A DNA stretch of 64,000 bases from assembly GCA_040903745.1 (NCBI GenBank), contig JBBDUV010000092.1:21932-85931 (forward strand). The letters run 5' to 3'. The notes below the pieces were generated by a model that did no database searches, was not told the DNA's origin, and worked only from the letters and a program-made list of their open reading frames with translations. A program made the translations under genes and the position numbers. The stretch comes from M55B112 sp040903745. Its GTDB lineage: Bacteria > Bacteroidota > Bacteroidia > Bacteroidales > GCA-2748055. Positions 8,977 through 17,369 of the stretch are shown here, piece by piece (the first letter of the stretch is position 1; each line of letters starts with the position of its first letter).

Positions 8977-9636
8977 ATGAAGAAAAAATTTATCTCATCA
9001 ACCATTATTTGTGCTGCAGTAATGCTGCTGACAATCAACCAGGTTAATGCGCAATCAAGCATAACCATCGATGCCTCACAACAGATCACGAACTTTGTAT
9101 TTGTTGATGGCTCCGGATTTCAGGATAATACCTACCTGATATTTGGAGAGAACAACTTGTATAAACCCGTTTATAGCGGTACTTACAATGTTGGATATTC
9201 CTACCTGTTGGATTTCGGACTATTTTTTAAAACCAGTGTGGGAATGCGGAATGCCGGCGCCACCATGGTATATGATGCTACGAATTACCTGTGGGAATTT
9301 CAGTACCTGCAAACGAAACTGGGAACAGGATACTCCCTCAACCTGGGATTGTTCAATCCCTATCTCAGCGTATCGGGTTACTTTGGTTACCTGGTAAAAG
9401 CAAATCAAAGGGTCAACAATGAAGATTCTGACATCATTGATTCGGGTTCTATTATCACGAAGGACTTTGGACTATACATTTCTCCGGGAGTAAGAATTGA
9501 CGCTTCTGATTACATTTCGGTATATTCCGAATTAAGTTATCTGATGGGACTGCAAAATATAGAAGCAACCGAGAGTCAGCAAGCCACAAACCTTGCATAC
9601 ATGCTTACCCTCGGACTCTCATTTACCATTCAGTAA
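8977..9636 (+). CDS. Predicted outer-membrane beta-barrel protein
   Basis: 219 residues from ATG at 8977; an upstream in-frame TTG at 8953 would overlap the previous gene and lacks a signal peptide. A clear signal peptide ends at NQVNAQ. The remainder shows alternating hydrophobic/polar strands rich in Tyr, Gly and Asn (YNVGYSYLLDFGLFFKTS, GTGYSLNLGLFNPYLSVSGY) and ends TLGLSFTIQ, a typical C-terminal barrel strand. No catalytic motif is visible. It sits between a T9SS cargo and a stalk-like repeat protein, 7 bp after the first and 40 bp before the second, so the three are probably one operon. Its role as an anchor or channel for its neighbours is only an inference. Confidence 0.8.
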   Translation: MKKKFISSTIICAAVMLLTINQVNAQSSITIDASQQITNFVFVDGSGFQDNTYLIFGENNLYKPVYSGTYNVGYSYLLDFGLFFKTSVGMRNAGATMVYDATNYLWEFQYLQTKLGTGYSLNLGLFNPYLSVSGYFGYLVKANQRVNNEDSDIIDSGSIITKDFGLYISPGVRIDASDYISVYSELSYLMGLQNIEATESQQATNLAYMLTLGLSFTIQ

Positions 9637-9676
9637 TTAACAATCCTTTAAGTTATAACCAAAAAAAACTATAGAG

Positions 9677-11343
9677 ATGAAAAAATTTACAAAAATATAT
9701 ACTGCCCTGGTATTGGCGTTGGTTATCAGCACCCAGCTCAGCGCACAGCGTATAGGAGATCTGAACGGAATCAACTACCAGGCCGTTGCCATTGACGAGG
9801 ATGGCAAAGAGATCGTTGGAATGGATATTAAAGGCAAGCCCCTCTATGAAAAAGAGATAGGGGTGAGATTTTCCATACTTAAAGGAGAGGCCGGTGAAAT
9901 CCAATACCAGGAAACCCATAACGCACTGACAGACCAGTATGGCCTTTTCTCGCTTACAATCGGTCACGGGAACCAAACAGATAACGGCCAGTACAATGAT
10001 TTATTAAGTATGCCATGGATTGATGCAGATCAGTGGTTGAAGGTGGAAATTGCAATTCACAATGATGGCAATTTCAGGATAGTAAGCCTGCAACAATTTA
10101 TGTCGGTTCCATATTCATTCTATACGGATGATATCGCTGACGATGCCATTACAACAGAAAAAATACTGGATGAGACAATTTTAAATGAAGATGTTTCAAC
10201 CGGCGCAATAGATACACGTACAATACTCGACGAAACGATCCTTGCTGAGGACATTGCCACGGGGGCCGTTACAACCGATGAGATCCTGGACGAGACGATC
10301 CTCGCTGAGGATATTGCCACAGGTGCAGTGACCACCGACGAGATCCTGGACGAAACCATCCTTGCTGAGGACATTGCCACGGGGGCCGTTACAACCGACG
10401 AGATCCTGGATGAAACCATCCTCGCTGAGGATATTGCCACGGGGGCCGTTACAACCGATGAGATCCTGGACGAAACCATCCTGGCTGNNNNNNNNNNNNN
10501 NNNNNNNNNNNNNNNNNNNNNNNNNNNNNNNNNNNNNNNNNNNNNNNNNNNNNNNNNNNNNNNNNNNNNNNNNNNNNNNNNNNNNNNGCTGAGGACATTG
10601 CCACGGGGGCCGTTACAACCGATGAGATCCTGGACGAAACCATCCTGGCTGAGGACATTGCCACGGGGGCCGTTACAACCGATGAGATCCTGGACGGGAC
10701 GATCCTCGCTGAGGACATTGCCACGGGGGCCATTACAACCAATGAGATCCTGGACGAGACGATCCTCGCTGAGGATATTGCCACGGGGGCCGTTACAACC
10801 AATGAGATCCTGGACGAAACCATTCTGAATGAAGACATAGCTAACGGAACCATTGACCTTACCAGCAAGGTATCGAACATACTCCCTGTTGTTAACGGAG
10901 GTACCGGCCTGGATGGCAGTATCGCTGCAGATGGTCAGTTACTAATCGGCAATGGCACAGATGGCGATTTTGACCTTGCCAATCTTACCTCCGGTGTTGG
11001 AATCATCATTACCAACAGCCCCGGTGGTATCCAGATTTCTTCAGGAGTTGAGGGGGTAAACAGCGCCACTGCCGGAACCGTTAATGTAGGAACAGGCGGT
11101 GGTCCTTGTCCGGGTCAGAGAGTCATCTATGACGGAGACACATGGACTTCACCTGCCATAAATATTACAGGGATTCAATTGGGGAACATTGTTGTCGGAT
11201 CGCTGAATTATCCGCTAAGTGGCTGTATGATGACCACTTCAGTTACAAATGAAAATATAATTAAGGTGTCCATATTCAATGGTACCGGTACAGACGTCTG
11301 TTTCGATGGAGATTTGGAATTAAGGGTATTGATAGTACAATAA
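9677..11343 (+). CDS. Secreted stalk protein with 20-residue tandem repeats, interrupted by a sequence gap
   Basis: The signal peptide ends at STQLSAQ. Residues about 25-155 form the Bacteroidota N-terminal domain with GINYQAVAIDEDG, YQETHNALTDQYGLFSLTIG and FMSVPYSFY. A tandem array of a 20-residue unit (consensus TTDEILDETILAEDIATGAV) follows from residue 159. The C-terminal part (LPVVNGGTGLDG, GQLLIGNGTDG) resembles trimeric phage tail-fibre stalks and ends LRVLIVQ at 11341. The N gap at 10488-10587 shifts the apparent frame by two. Sequence after the gap continues the same repeat from 10588 in the frame that reaches the stop at 11341-11343, so the shift is a gap-length artefact. No T9SS sorting domain is present. 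A fibrous, trimeric surface stalk is inferred. Confidence 0.82.
10151..10857 (+). repeat. 60-bp tandem repeat array within the stalk gene
   Basis: About six units before and five after the N gap, each 60 bp (20 residues). Central units are nearly identical at the DNA level, while the first (TTEKILDETILNEDVSTGAI) and last (NEDIANGTID) are degenerate. That is the usual signature of expansion from the centre by unequal recombination or slippage. The repeat phase before and after the gap differs by 44 bp modulo 60. Confidence 0.95.
10488..10587. other. Assembly gap of 100 N inside the repeat array
   Basis: Exactly 100 N, the conventional scaffold-gap length, placed inside near-identical 60-bp repeats where short reads cannot assemble. 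The repeat register predicts a true missing length of 56 plus a multiple of 60 bases, which would restore the reading frame. Confidence 0.97.
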
Positions 11344-11366
11344 GCTATCTCTTCTGACCAACTGGA

Positions 11367-11404
11367 AAAACAGGGAACATCCTTAAGTGGATGTTCCCTG
11401 TTTT
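11367..11404 (+). terminator. Rho-independent terminator after the surface cluster
   Basis: Perfect 16-bp stem: AAAACAGGGAACATCC and its complement around a 6-nt loop, ending in TTTT. It lies 24 bp after the stop of the stalk gene and just before the meaB promoter. Confidence 0.9.
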
Positions 11405-11412
11405 AATTTAAT

Positions 11413-11420
11413 TAACTTTG
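11413..11420 (+). promoter_or_regulatory. -7 promoter element of meaB
   Basis: TAACTTTG matches TAnnTTTG. It lies 9 bp after the terminator hairpin and 20 bp before the meaB start codon, so meaB would have a very short leader. No clear TTG is present at -33. Confidence 0.5.
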
Positions 11421-11439
11421 CTATGACAACCAGCGTATC

Positions 11440-12537
11440 ATGGTCCGGAAGAAGAATAAATCAGCCCTCAGTGTTAGCGTGGGCGTACCCCAACCCTCCT
11501 CTGTGAATGAGCGTGCGCTCGAACAGATCAGGCGTTCACGCAAAATAACTGCAGGTCCGGATGAGCTTTTCGAAGGCATCCGTGCAGGTGACAGAACCGC
11601 TCTTTCAAAGGCAATCACGCTAATAGAAAGCTCTCTGCCGGAGCACCAGTTCATTGCACAATCGCTGATCCGCAATTGCCTTCCCATTACAGGGAACTCC
11701 ATGCGGCTGGGCATCACCGGGGTTCCCGGGGCCGGAAAGAGCACCTTTATTGAATCATTCGGGAATTTCCTGCTACAAGAAGAGCACAAAATTGCTGTTC
11801 TGGCGATCGACCCGAGCAGTGAACGCTCAGGTGGGTCAATACTTGGCGATAAAACGCGGATGGAGACACTGGCCGGACAGGAAAAAGCGTTCATCAGGCC
11901 CTCCCCTTCTGGAGGAGCACTGGGCGGTGTGGCAAGGAAAACCAGGGAGTCGATCATCCTCTGTGAGGCTGCCGGATATGATGTCATCGTCGTGGAAACT
12001 GTGGGAGTGGGACAATCGGAGACAACGGTACATTCAATGGTCGACTTCTTCCTGGTGCTCATGATCCCGGGAGCGGGCGACGAACTGCAGGGGATGAAGC
12101 GCGGCATCATGGAGATGGCCGATGCCATCCTTATTAACAAGGCCGATGGCGACAACATCGACCGTGCCCAAAGGGCAAAATCAGAATATACAAACGCACT
12201 TCACCTCTTTCCCCTTCCACCATCAGGATGGGCGCCACAGGTGGTCACTTGCTCTTCCACCGAAGAAACCGGTGTGAAAGAGGTGTGGGAGATGATCGGT
12301 AACTATAAAAAACATGCGAAATCCAACGGATTCTTCGATCGGAGAAGGTCGGAACAGGGAACGTATTGGATGTACCAGACACTGAACGAGGGACTGAAAC
12401 TCAGGTTTTTCAATGATCCGCAAGTGAGAAAAAGACTTGAAGCGCTTGAGAAGATGATGGAGAACGACCAGATCAGCTCATTTGCCGCTGCCGTAGAACT
12501 ACTGGAAAAATTTTTTCCAAAAGCCCCAACCGACTGA
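11440..12537 (+). CDS. meaB: Methylmalonyl-CoA mutase-associated GTPase
   Basis: 365-residue P-loop GTPase of the MeaB/ArgK family, a chaperone that loads and protects the adenosylcobalamin cofactor of methylmalonyl-CoA mutase. The Walker A motif GVPGAGKST is at residues 94-102. The family signatures IDPSSERSGGSILGDKTRM and RPSPSGGALGGVARKTRE follow, then ETVGVGQSE and the guanine-specificity NKAD. Length is normal. The ATG at 11423 is in another frame, so 11440 is the start. No mutase gene is adjacent, but a carboxyltransferase and biotin carrier of the same propionate/methylmalonyl-CoA chemistry are encoded at 36786-38707. Flanked by its own -7 element; probably monocistronic. Confidence 0.95.
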   Translation: MVRKKNKSALSVSVGVPQPSSVNERALEQIRRSRKITAGPDELFEGIRAGDRTALSKAITLIESSLPEHQFIAQSLIRNCLPITGNSMRLGITGVPGAGKSTFIESFGNFLLQEEHKIAVLAIDPSSERSGGSILGDKTRMETLAGQEKAFIRPSPSGGALGGVARKTRESIILCEAAGYDVIVVETVGVGQSETTVHSMVDFFLVLMIPGAGDELQGMKRGIMEMADAILINKADGDNIDRAQRAKSEYTNALHLFPLPPSGWAPQVVTCSSTEETGVKEVWEMIGNYKKHAKSNGFFDRRRSEQGTYWMYQTLNEGLKLRFFNDPQVRKRLEALEKMMENDQISSFAAAVELLEKFFPKAPTD

Positions 12538-12723
12538 TTTTCTATATTTTTTTTAACAATTATCTGACATTATTCAGATAAAAAGATCGTATTATTGCAG
12601 CAATTATAAACAACCGGAAATTAAACCTGTCTGTAAAATTCAATATAAAAAGCATACAGATTGCTGAACGATAAGCTGTTATAAAATAATATTACTTCCA
12701 TCAACAAAAAACAATCAATAACC

Positions 12724-13818
12724 ATGAAAAAAATTCTTATTCTATGTGTTGCCGCAGTGATGTTTGCCTGCAACAATGAAGAGGGCTTTACAATTAAAAT
12801 CAATGTAGAAGAGCTCGCCGGCACGCAACTGGTCCTGATGCAAAACGCCTCAGGCGAGATCGTAACAATCGATTCTGTGCTTCTGGATGAGTCAGGAACC
12901 GGAACGCTGTCAGGCGTTATTGAAACCCCCGAGATCATGTACCTTGGAGAAAGAGGCGAACGTTCACCGATCCAGATCTATATGGACAACAATAAATATA
13001 CGGTCTCTGGCACATTGGAAGATCTAAAAACAGAGGCAGACGGTGGTCCGCAGGTTGAATACAACAGCTACCTGGAGGGTGCCAAAGTGTTCCAGAACAA
13101 ACAGCAGGGAATAACCGATGAGTTTTATGCTGCCCAGGCTGAGGAGGCCGATGAGGCGACAATGAATGCCATCCTGGAGAGGTATTATGCGGTTAACAAT
13201 GAAAAAAGTGTCTACGATTCAACCTTTATGGCCAAAAATCCGGCATCACCGGTATCGCTCTTTCTTCTACGCGGCATCTATTACAGCATGGATGCTGATG
13301 AGCTGGAAGTGGCGCTATCTGCTTTCGATAAATCGCTATACAGTTCGAGCTACTATACCCATATGGCCGAGCACCTGGAAAGGATGAAGGGGGTTGCAAT
13401 CGGACAGAAATACACAGATCTGGAACTGCCTGATCCGGACGGAAATATGATGAGACTTTCTGATGTTGCAGAAAAAGGAGTGCTCCTGATCGATTTTTGG
13501 GCAGCATGGTGCGGACCCTGTCGGAACGCAAATCCGGGCATTGTTGAGATCTACAAGCAATTTAGCGAAAAAGGTTTTGATATTATCGGCGTGTCGCTCG
13601 ACAGGTCGAAAGATGAGTGGCTCCAGGCCATTGAAGACGATAAACTTACCTGGCACCATATGTCAGATCTGAAATTCTGGCAATCGGAAGCGGCCAAAGT
13701 ATATGCAGTTGCTGCCATTCCCCACACTGTGCTGCTTGATACCGAAGGGACAATCATCGCAAAAAACCTTTCGAAAGAAGAGCTTAGGCAAAAACTTACA
13801 GAGCTGCTGGGAAGCTGA
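12724..13818 (+). CDS. TlpA-like thioredoxin-fold lipoprotein with DUF4369-like N terminus
   Basis: 364 residues. A lipoprotein signal peptide has its likely lipidated Cys at position 16 (VMFACNN). Residues about 20-115 form a beta-rich domain like DUF4369. A helical linker follows, then a C-terminal TlpA/AhpC-type thioredoxin domain with the active site WCGPC (Cys263, Cys266) and a cis-Pro region AAIPHTVLLD. Proteins of this architecture are periplasm-facing thiol-disulfide oxidoreductases in Bacteroidota, reducing disulfides of imported or envelope proteins. It ends 22 bp from the convergent ppk1 gene. Physiological partner unknown. Confidence 0.9.
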   Translation: MKKILILCVAAVMFACNNEEGFTIKINVEELAGTQLVLMQNASGEIVTIDSVLLDESGTGTLSGVIETPEIMYLGERGERSPIQIYMDNNKYTVSGTLEDLKTEADGGPQVEYNSYLEGAKVFQNKQQGITDEFYAAQAEEADEATMNAILERYYAVNNEKSVYDSTFMAKNPASPVSLFLLRGIYYSMDADELEVALSAFDKSLYSSSYYTHMAEHLERMKGVAIGQKYTDLELPDPDGNMMRLSDVAEKGVLLIDFWAAWCGPCRNANPGIVEIYKQFSEKGFDIIGVSLDRSKDEWLQAIEDDKLTWHHMSDLKFWQSEAAKVYAVAAIPHTVLLDTEGTIIAKNLSKEELRQKLTELLGS

Positions 13819-13840
13819 CAGTTCAGGCAAGAACCATTTC

Positions 13841-15916
13841 TCAATCCTGGTATTTCTTCTTGAAGTATTCATAGGTGGCCAGCTGTGAGCGCAACTCCGG
13901 CTGGTCATTTCTTATACGCACATTCTGCAGGTTCTCATCGATCATACTTGCTTTCACATTGTCGGAAAGCTGAATGTTCATTATATCCAGAATCTCCTCC
14001 TTCAGCTCCTCCTCGTAAATGGGAAAGATACACTCAATCCTCCGGTTCAGATTGCGCTTCATCCAGTCGGCCGAACCCATGAACACCTTCGTTTTACCGT
14101 TGTTATGAAAGACAAAGACCCTCGCATGCTCAAGAAATCTGTCGACAATCCTGATCAACCGGATGTTTTTACTGTAGGGTTGCCCGGGTTTCAGGATACA
14201 GATACCACGAACAATAATATCAATCGTAACTCCTGCCTCACTGGCCTTATATAACTCCTCAACCAGTGGCTCATCCTGAAGTCCGTTCATCTTAATCAGG
14301 ATATAGGAATCCTTTCCTTTTTTGACATTCCTGGCCTCCTGCCTGATAAGTCTGATGAACTGCGGTACCATATTAAAAGCAGGTACCATTATATGCTCAA
14401 ATTTACATTCATGTCGCTGATCTTCCAAATGCCGGTATAGATCCTTGACTTCATTTACAATGCCAATATGAGAGGTGAAGAGTCCGTGATCTCCATAAAG
14501 TTTTGCCGTTTTCTCATTAAAATTTCCCGTCCCGAGATAGACCTGGTCTCCAATCTCACTACCCGACTCACGGATAACCAGTGCAAGCTTGGCATGCACC
14601 TTCAACTTGGGGATGCTATATAAAATCAGGATCCCCGCTTTTCGCATCTCCTCAGCCCACTCAAGATTGGCCTCTTCGTCGAACCTGGCCTTCAGCTCAA
14701 CAAAAACAGTTACCTTCTTACCGTTTTCCGCCGCATTGATCAATGCCTTTATAACTGTAGAGTTTTCAGCAACACGGTACTGCGTCGTCTTGATCTCCTC
14801 AACAGTACTGTCCTTCGATGCTTCACTCAGAAAATCGATCAGGTAATCATATCGCTGGTAAGGTACACTTAGAAGCAGATCCCGCTCATCGATCAGTTCC
14901 GCCAAAGTGCCGCTGTGGTTTTCAATCAATGGGATCGGCAACGGTGGTAACTTTTCAATCTCAAGTTTCGGGCTCCTCGGATTTGGAAATGCGAAGAAAT
15001 CCCTGAAATTATGTCGGCTTCCGCCTTTAACAAGGATATCATCCTCCAGGTGAAATGTCTTCCATAAATAATGCAACATCCTCTCCGGCATGGATCGGTC
15101 GTATTGAAATCGATTGGGTTTACCCAGGGAGCGGTGTTTCCGCAGATCCTCAATCACCTCAATAAGCTCTTCTCCCTCATAATCATCATACTCCAGATCC
15201 GCATCACGCGTAAGCTTGATGGAATAAAAATTGTTGACAATGTAGCCAGGAAATATGGCTTCTACATGCCGCATGATCAGATCTTCCAGGAAAATGATCT
15301 TGTGCTTGTCGCCCTCACTGGGCAACTCAATAAACCTGGGAAGGTTCCGATCGAGCGGCACCTTGATAATTCCGTATTGCTCCCTCCTTTTGCCGCTTTT
15401 GCTTTTCAGTTTATCCTTTATCACCATATCAAGCGCCAGATAAACATTGCCTGTCTGAAGAAAAGGCCTGATCCGTTGCTTGATCAGCAATATCGGCTGG
15501 ATCTGGGTCAACACCTCGATAAAGAAAAGCTCTTTCAGCTCCTTAGTTTCCGCTTCATTCAGTATATCTTTGTCATCGACAAAGAAAATCTTGTTCTTCC
15601 TGAGTTCAGGAACGATCTGTTCTTCAAATAGCCTGTGGAAGACCACCTGCTGCTCTGATACGATCTCATTGATCTCATGAATTATTTTTGCCGGCTGAAC
15701 GCGGTTTACCTGGTCGGGAAATCTTATTTGCTGCCTGAGCATCTGTTTATAGTAGCTTACCCTAACAGAATAGAACTCCTCCATGTTATTGGAATAGATC
15801 GCTAAAAACTTGATCCGTTCATACAGCGGGTGTGACTTGTCCATGGCCTCCTCTAAAACCCTGTAATTGAATGACAACCAGCTGATATCCCTGTTGAAGA
15901 ATTTGTACTTGCTCAT
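13841..15916 (-). CDS. ppk1: Polyphosphate kinase 1
   Basis: 691 residues, the usual length. The enzyme polymerises the ATP gamma-phosphate into inorganic polyphosphate (and can run in reverse). The N-terminal domain begins FFNRDISWLSFNYRVLEEA. The phospholipase-D-like C-terminal domains contain the autophosphorylated His in VHAKLALVIRES (about residue 441) and the second conserved His in EHARVFVFHNN (about residue 597). The nucleotide-binding GSADWMKRNLNRRIE follows. No exopolyphosphatase (ppx) gene is adjacent. A -7 element lies 67 bp upstream, so it is likely expressed alone. Confidence 0.96.
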   Translation of the reverse strand: MSKYKFFNRDISWLSFNYRVLEEAMDKSHPLYERIKFLAIYSNNMEEFYSVRVSYYKQMLRQQIRFPDQVNRVQPAKIIHEINEIVSEQQVVFHRLFEEQIVPELRKNKIFFVDDKDILNEAETKELKELFFIEVLTQIQPILLIKQRIRPFLQTGNVYLALDMVIKDKLKSKSGKRREQYGIIKVPLDRNLPRFIELPSEGDKHKIIFLEDLIMRHVEAIFPGYIVNNFYSIKLTRDADLEYDDYEGEELIEVIEDLRKHRSLGKPNRFQYDRSMPERMLHYLWKTFHLEDDILVKGGSRHNFRDFFAFPNPRSPKLEIEKLPPLPIPLIENHSGTLAELIDERDLLLSVPYQRYDYLIDFLSEASKDSTVEEIKTTQYRVAENSTVIKALINAAENGKKVTVFVELKARFDEEANLEWAEEMRKAGILILYSIPKLKVHAKLALVIRESGSEIGDQVYLGTGNFNEKTAKLYGDHGLFTSHIGIVNEVKDLYRHLEDQRHECKFEHIMVPAFNMVPQFIRLIRQEARNVKKGKDSYILIKMNGLQDEPLVEELYKASEAGVTIDIIVRGICILKPGQPYSKNIRLIRIVDRFLEHARVFVFHNNGKTKVFMGSADWMKRNLNRRIECIFPIYEEELKEEILDIMNIQLSDNVKASMIDENLQNVRIRNDQPELRSQLATYEYFKKKYQD

Positions 15917-15982
15917 ACCAAAAGGTTTTTAAGAAGAATTTGGATGTCCCGGCCAATCAGCATCCCCCGGTCAACCAGAAAA

Positions 15983-15990
15983 CAAAGATA
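15983..15990 (-). promoter_or_regulatory. -7 promoter element of ppk1
   Basis: On the minus strand TATCTTTG matches TAnnTTTG 67 bp before the start codon. The expected -33 TTG is not evident. Confidence 0.45.
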
Positions 15991-16040
15991 AGAAATTACA
16001 CGAAACGGACAGTTTCTAAGGGGTTAGAGCCAATCAAAAA

Positions 16041-16074
16041 AGAGATGTTTCAGCAGTTTCTGAAACATCTCTTC
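16041..16074 (-). terminator. Rho-independent terminator of the DUF1573 gene
   Basis: Perfect 14-bp stem (AAGAGATGTTTCAG and complement) with a 6-nt loop. It is followed on the minus strand by a run of six T. It lies 24 bp after the stop codon of the gene ending at 16098. Confidence 0.88.
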
Positions 16075-16097
16075 CCTACTGATTGAATATATCACTG

Positions 16098-17180
16098 TTA
16101 TCCTGTCTGTACTTCTCCCTTAATTCTGAGCACCAGGCTAGTTCGTTTGGGATCATTAGTGATCACCGTAATGCTTTGATTCTGATTTCCTCTCTTTCCT
16201 GCAGAATTAAAAACCGTTTTAATCTTTACGCTATCACCCGGCTCTATTTGCATCTTATCCGGCTTGGCTGCTGTACATCCGCATGAAGCTCTTATCTTCC
16301 TGATATATAAGGTTGACTTACCGGTATTGGACAACACGAAATCATGCTCAAACTTTTCATTTTGATTCATCTGACCAAAACTCACTTCCGGATTGTCTAC
16401 GGAAACTACAGGAGCTTGTGACAACTCACTGGCTGAGAGATCTGAGAAATCTTCGACAACATTGGCTGAGATCACAAGGCTGTGGCTACGCTCATATGCC
16501 CCGTCTATCGTAACATTGATTCGGTCAATCAACATGCCCCAGTCATTCTTCTTCGATGCATCATATTTTGCTTCAATTACACCTTTCTGCATCGGTTTCA
16601 AAACCTCCGGAACAAAACGAATTTCCATATGTCCGGGAACCCTTTGAAAGCCTAAACTGATCTCCTTGTCCGAAGTATTGATGACCTCAAGTCGGTAATC
16701 CTTCTTGCCGCTGTTGTCCACAGTACCAAAAGCAAGATGGTTTGCCTTGAGACGGAGCCCTCCCATACTGTACCTGTATTCATCCTCTATGGTTCTTGGC
16801 TTCGGGGTTACCTCTCCTTTAATGGTAAGCCTGATCGCTCCCTGATCCGAGTTGGAATCGACATAAAGGTATTTCGAAAAAGTGCCTGGTCGACCAGCCG
16901 GATTATAGGTCGCGGCAACATAACCGTTACCTCCCGGTGGGACAGGTTCTCTGGTCCAGTTGGGAGCTGTGCATCCACATGTTGCCCTTACATTTTGTAT
17001 AATCAGGGGTGTACCGCCCGTGTTTACAAACTTAAAATTATAGGTGGAGGTTCCCTCCTCCTCCTTCATGTTTCCAAAATCATGCGTCTGCTTTTCAAAT
17101 GAAATATATGGTGCTTTCGTCTGTGAAATTCCTGAAAATGCAATGGACATGACCAGTAATCCCGTTAAAAACCTTTTCAT
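16098..17180 (-). CDS. Exported protein with two DUF1573 domains
   Basis: 360 residues from MKRFLTGLLV at 17180; the open frame extends upstream to 17282, but only this start gives a signal peptide (ends SGISQ). There are two Ig-like DUF1573 domains, near residues 25-130 and 260-358. Each has the Bacteroidota signature of a Cys-Gly-Cys motif (RATCGCTAPNW and RASCGCTAAKP), preceded by FGN or FGQ and followed by NDPKRT-like or NSDQG-like strands. DUF1573 proteins are ASH/MSP-like beta-sandwiches at the periplasmic or outer-membrane face; function is not established. Flanked by a promoter element and a terminator, so monocistronic. Confidence 0.85.
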   Translation of the reverse strand: MKRFLTGLLVMSIAFSGISQTKAPYISFEKQTHDFGNMKEEEGTSTYNFKFVNTGGTPLIIQNVRATCGCTAPNWTREPVPPGGNGYVAATYNPAGRPGTFSKYLYVDSNSDQGAIRLTIKGEVTPKPRTIEDEYRYSMGGLRLKANHLAFGTVDNSGKKDYRLEVINTSDKEISLGFQRVPGHMEIRFVPEVLKPMQKGVIEAKYDASKKNDWGMLIDRINVTIDGAYERSHSLVISANVVEDFSDLSASELSQAPVVSVDNPEVSFGQMNQNEKFEHDFVLSNTGKSTLYIRKIRASCGCTAAKPDKMQIEPGDSVKIKTVFNSAGKRGNQNQSITVITNDPKRTSLVLRIKGEVQTG

Positions 17181-17270
17181 GAAAAATCGCTTTTTAAATG
17201 TAATAATGTGAAAAATCTCTAAAAATAACATTGCAATCTGCAACCTTAATTCAATCTTTAACAATCGGTA

Positions 17271-17278
17271 CAAATTTA
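17271..17278 (-). promoter_or_regulatory. -7 promoter element of the DUF1573 gene
   Basis: TAAATTTG on the minus strand matches TAnnTTTG. It lies 90 bp before the preferred ATG at 17180 and supports that start over the upstream one at 17282, which would lie before the transcription start. Confidence 0.5.
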
Positions 17279-17369
17279 ACACTTATCTGATGAAAAAGGT
17301 TGCATTTAACCCAATTTCTTTTTTTATTCAAAAATCAGACCAATCGCATGAACTCCATTGTCGTGAATA

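Noticed and set aside
10484..10828. Frameshift or split of the stalk gene after residue 270
   Set aside because: The shift coincides with the 100-N gap, and the repeat phase shows the gap length is arbitrary.
10151..10857. CRISPR-like repeat array
   Set aside because: Units are contiguous, without unique spacers, in frame, and encode a repeated peptide.
10120..10880. Minus-strand frames with SSRISSVVTAPVA repeats
   Set aside because: They are the antisense reading of the 60-bp repeats of the stalk gene; any array with a period divisible by three gives such open frames.
15071..15631. 186-codon plus-strand frame
   Set aside because: Antisense to ppk1; no independent signature.
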